Positions 1-9,310 of a stretch of 64,000 nt of DNA are shown one piece after another. Source of the stretch: Microbacterium sp. SS28 (GTDB lineage: Bacteria; Actinomycetota; Actinomycetes; Actinomycetales; Microbacteriaceae); the NCBI RefSeq assembly GCF_022761035.1, contig NZ_JAKWJP010000005.1, positions 1 through 64,000 of the forward strand, given 5' to 3'. The notes beneath the pieces are model-generated. The model had not been told where the DNA came from, did no database searches, and worked only from the letters and a program-made list of their open reading frames with translations. Made by a program: the position numbers and the translations under genes. Each line of letters begins with the position of its first letter. The first letter of the stretch is position 1.

Positions 1-211
1 CCTCGTAGATGCCGTTCTTCACCGCCTGCGCCACCTCGTCGAGGTGACTGTTGCACGGCGTCAGATCCGACGCCGTGTTGGCGATCGCGATCTGGGGGCG
101 CCCGGTGAACGCAGAGCCGGGCACGCCGCGGCGCATCCACGCACGGTGGATATAGGAGTTGCGGTCGTCACCCGCGTACCATTCGGAACTCCTGAGGTCA
201 GGCATCGTCAT
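1..211 (-). CDS. IlvD/Edd family dehydratase, N-terminal part (sugar-acid dehydratase)
   Basis: This is the first 70 or so codons of a gene whose remainder lies left of the window. The protein begins MTMPDLRSSEWYAGDD and continues with HRAWMRRG, GRPQIAIANTASDLTPCN and HLDEVAQAVKNG, which is the N-terminal signature of the IlvD/Edd Fe-S dehydratases (dihydroxy-acid, 6-phosphogluconate and arabinonate/xylonate dehydratases). The Cys of TPCN is the expected first cluster ligand. ATG at 211 and the in-frame ATG at 205 are both possible. The start overlaps the end of the upstream oxidoreductase gene, so it is the last visible gene of the GH operon. Given the oxidoreductase before it, an aldonate dehydratase is more likely than branched-chain amino-acid synthesis (inference). 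Confidence 0.85.
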   Translation of the reverse strand, partial: MTMPDLRSSEWYAGDDRNSYIHRAWMRRGVPGSAFTGRPQIAIANTASDLTPCNSHLDEVAQAVKNGIYE

Positions 212-1235
212 CACCACTCCCGGTAGCCGCAGCGTTGTTCTCTCGTGACCCGGTGGGGCTGGCGTCACGTGGTACTCGAAGGCGCATCCCCGCGGCCTGG
301 TAGATCTGGTCGATGGTCCGCATGGTCGCGGTGCCGGCGTTCGCGTCGGTCATGTTCAGGCCGCCGCGTTCGACGGTGTCACGGAACGCCTCCAGCTGGT
401 AGTCATAGCTGGAGCGGCGATCTGCCTTCTCGTGGACACGGATGCCGGGACCGTCGATGAGCAGACGCGCACCCTGCTGCGGATGGTACGGCCAGCGCAC
501 TCGCATGCGGGCGTGCGCGCCGCGCAGCTCGAGTCGCGCGGAGAGCAGGCGACGCGACCAGATCGAACTCAGCACGGTGGCCGGCACACCGTCGAAAGTC
601 AGCTGCGCGGTCATGAGCCGATCAATATCGCCTCGGCACGACGCCCGGGCAGAATCAACCGTCGGGTCGGCGCCGAAGATGTCGCGCAGCATGCGGATGG
701 GGTAGCAGCCGACATCCATGAGGCCGCCGCCGCCGAGTCCGAAGTCCCACCGGATGTCGCGGCCGGGGCGGACTGGGACGCAGAACGTGGCGCGTGCGGA
801 TTCGATCGGTCCGAGGATTCCGGAGGTGATGACTTCGGCGATTCGTGCGGTGAACGGATGGTGGGTGGTGTGATGCGCCTCCATAACGACGAGCCCGCTC
901 GCGGCGGCCGCCGCCGCGACCTGCTCAGCTTCGGCCGCGTTGGCGGTGAACGGCTTCTCGACGAGCACGTGTTTGCCGGCACTCAGTGCCGCTCGTGTCC
1001 AGTAACCGTGCAGGGCCGCCGGAAGCGGGATGTAGACCGCGTCCAGGGACTCGTCGGCGAGGAGGTGAGCGTACGTGTCGTGGACTCGCGGGATGCGGTG
1101 TCGGCGGGCGGCGGCTCGCGCTCTGCCGGGTTCCCGTGCGGCGATCGCCGTGACGCTCACACCGGACACGCGTGATGCCGGAGCGATGAGGGCCCCGTGA
1201 GTGATACGGGCAGCACCGAGCACGCCGATGCGCAT
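198..1235 (-). CDS. Gfo/Idh/MocA family NAD(P)-dependent sugar oxidoreductase
   Basis: A 345-residue oxidoreductase. The N-terminus MRIGVLGAARIT is a Rossmann dinucleotide-binding start, and EKPFTAN (about residue 95) carries the conserved EKP catalytic lysine motif of the Gfo/Idh/MocA family. GGGGLMDVGCYPI matches the C-terminal substrate-domain motif with the family's conserved Asp and Tyr region. The ATG at 1235 overlaps the stop of the GH2 gene (ATGA), and the end overlaps the dehydratase start, so it is translationally coupled in the operon. It probably oxidises a monosaccharide released by the neighbouring glycosidases to a lactone or aldonate, feeding the IlvD/Edd dehydratase (inference). 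An open frame extends upstream of ATG 1235 but lies inside the GH2 gene. Confidence 0.88.
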   Translation of the reverse strand: MRIGVLGAARITHGALIAPASRVSGVSVTAIAAREPGRARAAARRHRIPRVHDTYAHLLADESLDAVYIPLPAALHGYWTRAALSAGKHVLVEKPFTANAAEAEQVAAAAAASGLVVMEAHHTTHHPFTARIAEVITSGILGPIESARATFCVPVRPGRDIRWDFGLGGGGLMDVGCYPIRMLRDIFGADPTVDSARASCRGDIDRLMTAQLTFDGVPATVLSSIWSRRLLSARLELRGAHARMRVRWPYHPQQGARLLIDGPGIRVHEKADRRSSYDYQLEAFRDTVERGGLNMTDANAGTATMRTIDQIYQAAGMRLRVPRDASPTGSRENNAAATGSGDDDA

Positions 1236-3673
1236 CAGGCATCCTCTCGGGCGGTCACCTGCGCCAGTCGGGCGGTCACCTGCGCCTCGGCCGTCCCGTG
1301 ACGCCGGCTCGAGGCCCGCACGATGATCGGGCCAGGTGTGCCATCGCTTCTGATGATCGCGAGCGCGCGCCCGTAGTGCGTGCTGTGCTGCCCAGCCGCG
1401 AACGACTCCGACGTCGCGGGTGCGGCGCTGCCCAGCGCGACAAGCGTCGCAGGGCCTTGGACTTCGACCGTCACGATGTCGTCTTGGAGCATCTCGACCA
1501 CACCGTTGTCGTCGGCGATCTCGATGCGCAGGAAGGCGAGTTCCTGCCGATCGGCGGCAAGGTCGGGCGTCTCCGGGTTGACGCGCAGGGTTGGGGATTG
1601 CGCCGATCGCAGAACGCTGCGCGAGACGACCGCACCCTGGCGGTACCCGACGGCGACGATCTCGCCGAGCTCGTACGCTGCGCGGTACCGGGTGACGTAC
1701 CCGGCTTTGACGCCGGCGCGTTTGCGGCCCAGGGATCTCCCGTTCAGGAAGACCTCGACTTCGTCGTCGCCGGCATAGATCTCCAGCTCGGCTTCGCGGC
1801 CCTCGGCGCCCGCCCACGACCAGCTGCTCACCGCGTCGGTGCTGCGCCAGGCTGTGCGCCGAACCCTCTCCTTCGCTCGGTCCAGTGGCCGCACAGTGAT
1901 CGCCGGCTCAGGGAGCAGGCCCCACACGGCGCGACTGAGCAGCGCTGGCGCGCCGGCGACGCCGGTGATGTCGATCGCCCCAGGCCCTCCGGTCAGATGA
2001 GGGTAGGGCTTGGACAGTCCCGCGGTGAGCGAGTCCTCTCCGTACGCCCACGTGCCGACCCCTGCTTCTCCGAGGTAGTCCCAGGAGGTCCAGGCGAAGT
2101 CACCGATCACGTTCGGGAGTTTCTGAACGTTCGGCCAGAGCCGCGCGATGTCGCCGGGCAGGGATTCCGATCCGAGGATCACACGATCGGGATGGCGTTT
2201 CGCGTCGCCCTTGTACCTGCCCCAGGCGTAGTTGTAGGAAGCGACGTCGAGCGTGCCGATGACATCGCGGGTTGCCTTGTCGGTGCCCGGTGCGCGGGCG
2301 ACCAGCTGCATGATGCTGCCCAGCCGGTCCGCGACGATGTTCGCGGCGGTGCTGGTGACCGCCGACGGACGCTTCTTCGATGATGCGGCAGGCGCGGGAG
2401 CTGCCGACGGGGCCCCACCTTTGCCGCCGGCCATGAGATTCAGAAGGAAGTTCACTGCTGTTGTGACGGGCCGATCCGGGTCGAGTGTGCGGACGAACGC
2501 ACGCATCTCCCGGGCCGTCTCGACGCCTTTCGGCGTCCGGGTCTCGGTGTTCTCGTTGCCGATCGAGTACATGATCACGGACGGGTGATTGCGATCCTTC
2601 GCGACCATGGCGCGCGCGTCGTCGGGCCAGATCTCGTCGAACCGCGACGCGAGATCGAATTCCGTCTTCGGGTGGTACCAGACGTCGGTCAGCTCATCCA
2701 GTACGTAGAGGCCCAGTTCATCGCACGCGTCGAGCAGATCGCGGGACATCGGGGTGTGAGCGCTGCGGATGGCGTTGAACCCGTTCTCCTTCAGAATCCG
2801 CGCCCGGCGATGCTCCGCCGTCCGGAATGTCGCCGCTCCGAGCGGGCCACTGTCGTGATGGACGCATCCACCGCGGAGAAGGACTCTCTCACCGTTGATC
2901 AGAAGGCCTCGACGAGGGTCGACCTCAACGGTGCGCAGGCCGATCCGCACCGCCTGCTCGTCGACGATCTCACCGCCGGCCACAAGGCTGACCACGGCGG
3001 TGTACAGATGCGGCGACCGCTCCGACCACGGTTTCGGGTCGAGGACGTCGAGGGTGACGGTCGTCTGAGTGCTGCTTACGACGGCGCTCGCTTGCGCGGC
3101 TGTGACGCCGTCGTCGTCAAGACGGACGGTGACCTCGGCACCCAGTGCGGCAGGTGCAAGGTGGACAACAGCTTCAAGTGTCGCCGGGTTGCCCAGCATG
3201 ATCGTGCGAAAGCCGATCCCTCCGTACGGGAGGTGGATGGCGCCGACGTCCTCCAGCCAGACTTTTCGGTAGATCCCCGACCCGGAGTACCAGCGACTGT
3301 TCGGCTGAGTGGAGTTGTCGACATCCACTTCAATCACGTTGTCCCCGCCGGCGATCACCCGCTCGAGGGGAACGGTGAACTCCCGGTAGCCGCTCACGTT
3401 GCGGCCGACCACTTCGCCGTTCAGTCGGATGGTCGCGTCTCCGTACACGCCCTCGAAGAAGAGACGCCACTGCCGTTCGCCGGCTTCCGACGGGGCCGCC
3501 CACGTCTTGCTGTACAGGTACCTTCCGCCGGGGAAGTATCCGCCGTGCGCGCCGGAGGGAGCATCCGCGGTCCGCTTCTCGGTGATCATCGCGTCGTGCG
3601 GAAGCGTCACCGGGCGCGGCGCTTCGCCACGCGCGGCGACGGTCCACCCGTCGGTGAACAGGACGGATGTCAT
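1235..3673 (-). CDS. Glycoside hydrolase family 2 protein (beta-galactosidase/glucuronidase type)
   Basis: An 812-residue GH2 enzyme without a signal peptide, so probably intracellular. The sugar-binding beta-domain comes first (residues about 20-140, with LPHDAM), then the immunoglobulin-like domain, then the TIM barrel with NAIRSAHTP (300-308) and DELTDVW. The acid/base is Glu374 in YSIGNENTE and the nucleophile is Glu503 in ILGSESLPGD, both present. C-terminal beta domains complete the chain. Residues about 418-440 form a low-complexity Ala/Pro/Lys insertion in the barrel, unusual for the family. ATGA overlaps on both sides couple it to GH43 and to the oxidoreductase. The exact substrate (beta-galactoside, beta-glucuronide or beta-mannoside) cannot be read from the sequence. 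Confidence 0.92.
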   Translation of the reverse strand: MTSVLFTDGWTVAARGEAPRPVTLPHDAMITEKRTADAPSGAHGGYFPGGRYLYSKTWAAPSEAGERQWRLFFEGVYGDATIRLNGEVVGRNVSGYREFTVPLERVIAGGDNVIEVDVDNSTQPNSRWYSGSGIYRKVWLEDVGAIHLPYGGIGFRTIMLGNPATLEAVVHLAPAALGAEVTVRLDDDGVTAAQASAVVSSTQTTVTLDVLDPKPWSERSPHLYTAVVSLVAGGEIVDEQAVRIGLRTVEVDPRRGLLINGERVLLRGGCVHHDSGPLGAATFRTAEHRRARILKENGFNAIRSAHTPMSRDLLDACDELGLYVLDELTDVWYHPKTEFDLASRFDEIWPDDARAMVAKDRNHPSVIMYSIGNENTETRTPKGVETAREMRAFVRTLDPDRPVTTAVNFLLNLMAGGKGGAPSAAPAPAASSKKRPSAVTSTAANIVADRLGSIMQLVARAPGTDKATRDVIGTLDVASYNYAWGRYKGDAKRHPDRVILGSESLPGDIARLWPNVQKLPNVIGDFAWTSWDYLGEAGVGTWAYGEDSLTAGLSKPYPHLTGGPGAIDITGVAGAPALLSRAVWGLLPEPAITVRPLDRAKERVRRTAWRSTDAVSSWSWAGAEGREAELEIYAGDDEVEVFLNGRSLGRKRAGVKAGYVTRYRAAYELGEIVAVGYRQGAVVSRSVLRSAQSPTLRVNPETPDLAADRQELAFLRIEIADDNGVVEMLQDDIVTVEVQGPATLVALGSAAPATSESFAAGQHSTHYGRALAIIRSDGTPGPIIVRASSRRHGTAEAQVTARLAQVTAREDA

Positions 3674-5442
3674 CTCGTCCTCGCCGTCTCATGGGGCTGC
3701 CGGGAGATGGACGAAACCGCCCCGGGGGTGATGCCGTTCTCGTTGAACGCGTCAACGGCGACCCAATAGGACTCCCCCGCGTTGAGGGAACTGAGGTTCA
3801 GTTCGGTCTGGTCGTAGACGAGCCAGCTGTGGTAGAGCTTCTCCGCGTCCCGGCCGTACCTGACGTTGTACCCGTTGGCTCCGGCGACAGGTTGCCACGA
3901 CAGCGCGGCTGTCAGCGGATCGAGCCGGCGGGCCGTCGTGTCGGCGGCCGCGGGTGGGACCCCCGTACCGCTTCCGAACACTCGCAGGCCGCTGACGGCG
4001 AGAGGTGCGTCGAAGGGCATCGCGCAGCCCGTGATTCGAACGTACCGGGCGGCGATGCCGTCCTGGATCGTGACCATCTTGTGGGGTGCATCCGCCCCGG
4101 TGCCTCGCCCGTCCCACAAGACAGTCCACGTGTCGCCGTCGACGGACGCTTCGAGCACGTATTCCGTCGGGTGGTCCGTCGATTCGATCAGACGGCGATG
4201 CCCTTCCAGTTGGCGAAGGGACGTGCGCGGCGCCGCAGCGATCTTGTCCAGCTGGTGATCGGCAAGGTTCACTTGGACGGCGTGAACCGACAGCGTGTCG
4301 CCGAGGTCCACTGTCAGGTGCTCGCCTGCGTCGTTGCTCGCGGCGACCCACCAATCCCGGACGCTCTCGTTGACCGCGAGAGCCGGCTCATGGCCACGCT
4401 GCGAGGAGGACGCCGTCACGAGCTTGCGGTGCGACAGCAGCATCCACCCTGCGAAGGTGTCGTTCCACGCGTCGAAGGGGCCGTCGGGAATCACCATGGG
4501 GTAGTCGGCGAAGTTCTGGTTGCAGAACAGCGTGCCGTCCTCGTCGAACCCGGCCGGGAAGAGTCCCACCCGGCGCTCGTAGGTGTGGTTCACCGAGACA
4601 CGCATGGTTGAGGCGTGCCACCAGTTACCGTGACTGTCCTGGAAGGTGCTGCCGTGCCCGGCACCTGTGATGAAGCCGCCAGGCTTGGCAGAGAAGGGGC
4701 TGTCCGCTGAGTAGGTGAACGGTCCGAGCGGGCTGGGTCCGGTGTAGTACCCGTCGGCGTAGGTGTTCAGCTCGGTGGCGGGGGCGGCGTACTGGAGGTA
4801 GTAGGTGCCGCCGTGCTTGGTGAGCCAGGCTCCTTCGATGAAGGGCTTGCCGCCGAAGATGATCTTGGAGAGCAGGCTGTTCTTCTTCGGGTCGTGGTTC
4901 TCGCCGTTGCGTTCCCACCCTCGCGCGGCTGTATCGCTCGCGATGAGTTCGACGGGCGCTCCGACGGGTTCGTAGCTGGTCCGATCCAGTTCCACGCCCT
5001 GGACAGGGACACGGGCATCGCACCCCCAGTAGAGATAGATACGGCCATCGTCGTCCTGGTACAGGTTCGGGTCCCAGAAAGGGAAGCTGCCGGGCGAGAT
5101 CTCGACGAAGTCATCGGCGAGAGGATCGGTCGTGCGGTAGAACGGCGACGGCTTGCCGCGTCGTGACGCCGAGATGATCAGCGCGCCGTCGACCTCGCGC
5201 ACATCCGGTGCGTAGTCGTACGCCGGGAAGTTCTCACTGCGCCTTAGTGACCACGTGACCAGATCGTGGGAGTAGAAGAATCCTGGCGTCATGGACGTGA
5301 ACAGGAAGTACGTCCCCTTGAAGAGAACCATCGAGGGGTCGGCTGCTTCGCGGGAGAGGGATCGCTTGCCGGTCAGACTGCGAACGTGCGAGTAGGCATA
5401 GGGCAGGTCGACGGGATTGCAGACGATCCGGGACTGCGTCAC
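3670..5442 (-). CDS. GH43-type beta-propeller glycosidase with discoidin and Fn3 domains
   Basis: A 590-residue three-part protein. Residues about 30-325 read as a five-bladed GH43 propeller, with Asp in AADPSMVLFKGTYFLFTS, Asp in SFPFWDPNLYQDDDG and Glu in GKPFIEGAWLTKHGG matching the base, pKa modulator and acid positions. Residues about 345-490 look like an F5/8 type C (discoidin) carbohydrate-binding module with a VDLGDTLSVHAVQV strand. The last 90 residues, ending SLNAGESYWVAVDAFNENG, look like a fibronectin type III domain. There is no signal peptide. The GTG start overlaps the GH3 stop (GTGA). Likely an arabinosidase or xylosidase type activity; subfamily not determined. Confidence 0.85.
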   Translation of the reverse strand: MTQSRIVCNPVDLPYAYSHVRSLTGKRSLSREAADPSMVLFKGTYFLFTSMTPGFFYSHDLVTWSLRRSENFPAYDYAPDVREVDGALIISASRRGKPSPFYRTTDPLADDFVEISPGSFPFWDPNLYQDDDGRIYLYWGCDARVPVQGVELDRTSYEPVGAPVELIASDTAARGWERNGENHDPKKNSLLSKIIFGGKPFIEGAWLTKHGGTYYLQYAAPATELNTYADGYYTGPSPLGPFTYSADSPFSAKPGGFITGAGHGSTFQDSHGNWWHASTMRVSVNHTYERRVGLFPAGFDEDGTLFCNQNFADYPMVIPDGPFDAWNDTFAGWMLLSHRKLVTASSSQRGHEPALAVNESVRDWWVAASNDAGEHLTVDLGDTLSVHAVQVNLADHQLDKIAAAPRTSLRQLEGHRRLIESTDHPTEYVLEASVDGDTWTVLWDGRGTGADAPHKMVTIQDGIAARYVRITGCAMPFDAPLAVSGLRVFGSGTGVPPAAADTTARRLDPLTAALSWQPVAGANGYNVRYGRDAEKLYHSWLVYDQTELNLSSLNAGESYWVAVDAFNENGITPGAVSSISRQPHETARTR

Positions 5443-7739
5443 TGCGTGCCGCCATCGTGGGATGCTCCGGCATCGGCGACTTCGAGGACCGTCGCGAGGT
5501 CGGCGGCCGAGCTTCCACCGACCCAGATGTCGATAGTGGTGGCGTCCTGCACGAACCCGCCCGTGGCCGCACTCCAGTACCGCAGCTGGTCAGAGCCGAG
5601 AGCGAAGCGCACCGTCCGCGTCTCACCGGCGGCGATAGTGACGCGCTCGAACGCCTTCAGCTCTCGGACCGGGCGTGACGAGGTGCCGTAGCGCTGGTGG
5701 ATGTATAGCTGAACGACCTCGTCGGCGTCTCGGCCGGATGTGTTCGACACGTCGACGGCGACGTCGACCGATTCGCCGACCGGGATGGTCGCGCGATCCA
5801 GGACGAGCTCGCCGTACTCGAACGAGGCGTAGGAGAGGCCGTGGCCGAATGGGTAGAGCGGCGTGCTCTCTTCCTCCCAGTACCGGGCTCCCTGGTCCTG
5901 CGGCGCGAACGTACGGTTGTGCGCGTAACCGATGGGCACCTGGCCGACGTGGCGGGGCCAGGTGAACGGCAACCGTCCCGCGGGCGAGGCGTCACCGAAG
6001 AGGACTGAGGCGACGGCGTCGCCACCCTTCGTCCCCGGGTACCACGCCTGCAGGATGGCCGGAACATTCTCATCCGCCCACCGCAGGTCGAGCGGCCGGC
6101 CGGACATGACGATCAGCACGACCGGTGTCCCTGTTGCCACGATCTGCCGCAACTGGTCCTCCTGCGCACCAGGAAGGGTGAGGGTCGAGGTCGACGCGTT
6201 CTCGCCGATCTGATTCTGCCGCTGGCCGACGACCACGACCGCGAGGTCCGAGTCGGCCGCGAGCTGCACCGCTCGTCGGGTCTCCGCTTCCTCGTCGTAG
6301 TCCTCCGGAGTGGCCGCGACGGTGGGGTCCATCTGGTCGAACATCGACGGAAACACGCGACGTGGGATGCCGGCTCCTGGCGCGAACTCGACCTTGGCGT
6401 GGTCGCCGAGCCGGGAGCGAAGCCCTTCCAGGATCGTGACGGTCTCGTCGGTGTCGTGATCGAACACCCATGGGCCGAGCGTGTCTCGTTTGCTGTCTCC
6501 CAGTTGCCCGATGAGGGCGACGGAGCTCAGTGCCGCGGCGTTCAGCGGCAGCGTTCCGGCGTCGTTCTTGAGCAGGACGATGGATGCCTCCGCGGCTGCA
6601 CGCGACAGATCACGACTTTGCACCGAGTCCAGGACCTCTGCTGCGGCTTCCTCGTCGACATAGGGGTTCTCGAACAGTCCCAGCCGGAACTTCGCGGTGA
6701 GGACTCGACGCACGGCCTCGTCCACGACGTCCTCTTCTAAGAGGCCGTCCCGAACCGCCTGGGCGAGCCGCGCATACGCGGGATCGAACATGCACATCTC
6801 GATGTCGACGCCCGCGGTCACCGCCCGCACGGCGGCATCCGTGAGGTCCTTCGCGAAATGCTGGGTCTCGAGTGACCTTACGGCGTTGTTGTCGGAGACC
6901 ACGAAGCCGTCGAAGCCGAGCTCACCGCGAAGGATGTCGGTGAGCAGGCGCCGATTGCCCGACGCCGGAACGCCGTTGAAGTCCATGTACGCGGTCATCA
7001 CGTTGGCCGCACCGGCCTCGATCGCCGCGCGAAAAGGGGGAAGGTAAACGTTCCACAGTTCCGAATCGGAGATCTCCGCGTCGTCGTAGTCGCGCCCGCC
7101 TCGCGCCGATCCGTAGCCGACGAAGTGCTTCGGGCCCGCCAAGATGCTCTTCGGGCCCAGATCTCCTTGGAACCCCCGCACCTGCGCAGCAGCCACCGCC
7201 GCGCCGAGCAGCGGGTCCTCCCCCGCACCCTCGATGATCCGACCCCAACGGGGGTCGCGGGCGATGTCGACCATAGGCGCAAAGGACCAGTGGATTCCGA
7301 CCGCCCGGGCTTCCCCCGCTGCCGCCGCTTGGGCGGCCTCGATGATCTGGGGCGACCAGGTGGCGGCCAGCGCGACCGGCACCGGGAAGATCGTGCGAAG
7401 ACCGTGAACGACGTCGAAGCCGAGGATCAGCGGGATGCCGAGGCGGCTCTCCTCGACCGCCGCACGCTGCATCCGGTTCGCGGTCTTCGGATCTTTGACG
7501 AAAAGGATCGACCCGGTCGTCCCCTCGCGGATGGATCTTGCCACAATGGCGGGCTGCTCGGCATACGCCCGCTGCTCGGGTGGCAGCTGGTCGAGGTCGA
7601 GCCCCTCCGGTACCTCGATGCCGAGGTGGAAGAACTGTGTCAGCTGACCGACCTTCTCCTCGAGGGAGAGTCTCGACAGGAGGTCGGCGGCGCGTTCGTC
7701 GATGGGAAGATCGGATCGACGGAATGGCAGGTCGGTCAT
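5439..7739 (-). CDS. Glycoside hydrolase family 3 beta-glycosidase (BglX-like)
   Basis: A 766-residue GH3 enzyme. The N-terminal TIM barrel carries GFDVVHGLRTIFPVPVALAATW, PRWGRIIEGAGEDP and AGPKHFVGYG, and the nucleophile Asp283 is in GFVVSDNNAV. The (alpha/beta) sandwich follows, and a C-terminal Fn3-like domain holds YPFGHGLSYASFEY. No signal peptide is seen, so it probably acts on imported oligosaccharides. ATG at 7739 is preferred because AAGGA lies just upstream; the ATG at 7751 would add MKDK. The gene lies 85 bp after the MFS gene and overlaps GH43, so it is likely in one operon. Beta-glucosidase or beta-xylosidase activity is typical of this type. Confidence 0.92.
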   Translation of the reverse strand: MTDLPFRRSDLPIDERAADLLSRLSLEEKVGQLTQFFHLGIEVPEGLDLDQLPPEQRAYAEQPAIVARSIREGTTGSILFVKDPKTANRMQRAAVEESRLGIPLILGFDVVHGLRTIFPVPVALAATWSPQIIEAAQAAAAGEARAVGIHWSFAPMVDIARDPRWGRIIEGAGEDPLLGAAVAAAQVRGFQGDLGPKSILAGPKHFVGYGSARGGRDYDDAEISDSELWNVYLPPFRAAIEAGAANVMTAYMDFNGVPASGNRRLLTDILRGELGFDGFVVSDNNAVRSLETQHFAKDLTDAAVRAVTAGVDIEMCMFDPAYARLAQAVRDGLLEEDVVDEAVRRVLTAKFRLGLFENPYVDEEAAAEVLDSVQSRDLSRAAAEASIVLLKNDAGTLPLNAAALSSVALIGQLGDSKRDTLGPWVFDHDTDETVTILEGLRSRLGDHAKVEFAPGAGIPRRVFPSMFDQMDPTVAATPEDYDEEAETRRAVQLAADSDLAVVVVGQRQNQIGENASTSTLTLPGAQEDQLRQIVATGTPVVLIVMSGRPLDLRWADENVPAILQAWYPGTKGGDAVASVLFGDASPAGRLPFTWPRHVGQVPIGYAHNRTFAPQDQGARYWEEESTPLYPFGHGLSYASFEYGELVLDRATIPVGESVDVAVDVSNTSGRDADEVVQLYIHQRYGTSSRPVRELKAFERVTIAAGETRTVRFALGSDQLRYWSAATGGFVQDATTIDIWVGGSSAADLATVLEVADAGASHDGGTQ

Positions 7740-7823
7740 TTTGTCCTTCATGGTTCGCGGAGAGGTGGCTGTCGCTACGTTCCCCGGCTGCTCTTCGGAG
7801 GTCGTGCCCGGGGTCGGCCGGGG

Positions 7824-9185
7824 TTACCGGACCGACTTGACGCGCAGCACGATCAGGCCACCGATGATGGTGAAGATTCCGGCGACGATGTAGAGCACGG
7901 TGTAGTTCTGTCCACCCGCACCGGTGGCGCCGATCAGCAGCAGGCCCGACGCGAGGAAGGGCGCAGTTGCCTGTGCAATGGCGATCGAATAGCCGGTGAT
8001 GCTGACGAACCGGCCGGCATCCGTCTCCTTTGCAGGCAGCACGTCGATCATCAGCGCCTGATCCACCGACGAGAAGATGCCGATCGCCAGCGTGGTGAGG
8101 AAGCTGCCGACGAGAAGCACAGGCAGGTTGGGGGCGAACGCCATCAGGGTTGTGGCGCCGGCGAAGATGATCGCTGAGCCCAGCACGAACGGCTTGCGAC
8201 GACGCAGCTTGTCTGTCAGGAATCCACCGCCGAGCGCGCCCCCGATCGTTCCCACGATGCCCAGGAGCCCAGCCGTGGCGATCAACCCGCCGACCTCAGC
8301 AACCTGCAGTCCCAGCTTGGATGCGAAGAAGAACGCCGTGTAGGTCGAGCTGAGGGTCAGGCCGAAGAAGAAGAACAGTCGTGCGAGCCAGTTCCACCCG
8401 AAGTCGCGGTTCTCCATCGGATTGAAGACATACCCGGCGAGTACCTTACGCACCGACAGCGGCGCATCGAAGGTGAGACCCCTGCTGTCGGGCTCCTTGT
8501 AGAAGATCACGAACAGCCCGACGAGTAGGACCGCGAAAATACCTGGAATGAGCATCATCAGGTACGGGTTCGCCGCGAGAGAACCGCCGATCACGGCGCC
8601 AACGACGGGGGCGATCTGCTGCGCCGTGCCGGTGATGCCGGCGACCCGGCCGCGCTGAACAGCGGGAAGACGATCCGCCTGGATGGTCACGAACCCATTC
8701 ACGACCAGACTGAACGTCATCTGCGCGAGCACCCACCCGAGGCCCAGGACAAACACGTTCGGAGCGAACGCCATCACAGCCAGCGCCAGCACACCCCCGA
8801 GCGTTCCGCCGATCAGCCACGGGCGGCGTCGGCCCAGCCGACTACGTGTGCGGTCGCTCAACTGGCCGGCAAGTGGCCCGAGGGGCAGCGCGGCGAGGGC
8901 ACCGACGCCGATGATCAGACCGAGATACTCGTCGTGATCCGCGGCAAGGTCCTGCACGCGGATCGACAGGGAGATCGCGACAGGCGTGACGTAGGCGAGG
9001 TAGACGCCGAAGATTCCGAAGAAGAGCAGGGTGATCCACCCGCGGCTCACCTTCGGCTGGTCGCTCCCCAGTTCATCGATGCCTTCCGCGTCCGCGAGGC
9101 TCGCTGTCGCCTCGGCGGCCACGGGACCTGCTAGCGGCGCTGCGACACCTGCGATCGATTCGATGTTGTCTTCTGCTGATTCCAC
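7824..9185 (-). CDS. MFS sugar transporter (glycoside/cation symporter-like)
   Basis: A 453-residue membrane protein with about 12 hydrophobic segments. It starts with an acidic cytoplasmic tail of about 45 residues. The loop SDRTRSRLGRRRPWLIGG after the second or third helix is the signature of glycoside-type sugar symporters and related MFS carriers, and a second basic loop LTDKLRRRKPF occurs in the C-terminal half. The GTG start at 9185 has AGGAG eight bases upstream. It is the first gene of the GH3-GH43-GH2 operon and is transcribed away from the LacI gene, so its likely cargo is the di- or oligosaccharide that the downstream hydrolases cut. It could also take a monosaccharide. Confidence 0.85.
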   Translation of the reverse strand: MESAEDNIESIAGVAAPLAGPVAAEATASLADAEGIDELGSDQPKVSRGWITLLFFGIFGVYLAYVTPVAISLSIRVQDLAADHDEYLGLIIGVGALAALPLGPLAGQLSDRTRSRLGRRRPWLIGGTLGGVLALAVMAFAPNVFVLGLGWVLAQMTFSLVVNGFVTIQADRLPAVQRGRVAGITGTAQQIAPVVGAVIGGSLAANPYLMMLIPGIFAVLLVGLFVIFYKEPDSRGLTFDAPLSVRKVLAGYVFNPMENRDFGWNWLARLFFFFGLTLSSTYTAFFFASKLGLQVAEVGGLIATAGLLGIVGTIGGALGGGFLTDKLRRRKPFVLGSAIIFAGATTLMAFAPNLPVLLVGSFLTTLAIGIFSSVDQALMIDVLPAKETDAGRFVSITGYSIAIAQATAPFLASGLLLIGATGAGGQNYTVLYIVAGIFTIIGGLIVLRVKSVR

Positions 9186-9242
9186 GGGGCGACTCCTGTG
9201 TCAAGGCTTGCGGGAACGGGCTGCTTTGCCGGCACGATCGGG

Positions 9243-9288
9243 TAGGTATCGCGCGTTACCTATGAAACCACATCTAGGTATCGCGCGT
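9243..9288. promoter_or_regulatory. Paired LacI-type operators in the divergent promoter
   Basis: The 14-mer TAGGTATCGCGCGT occurs twice, at 9243-9256 and 9275-9288, exactly 32 bp apart (about three helical turns). The first copy extends to a near-perfect palindrome GGTATCGCGCGTTACC (9245-9260) with a central CGCGCG, the form expected of a LacI-family operator. The second copy keeps the left half only well. The sites lie between the MFS operon start (9185) and the LacI start (9311), so the 9311 product probably represses both directions. Confidence 0.75.
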
Positions 9289-9310
9289 CAACAGCTTTAG
9301 GATGTGAACC

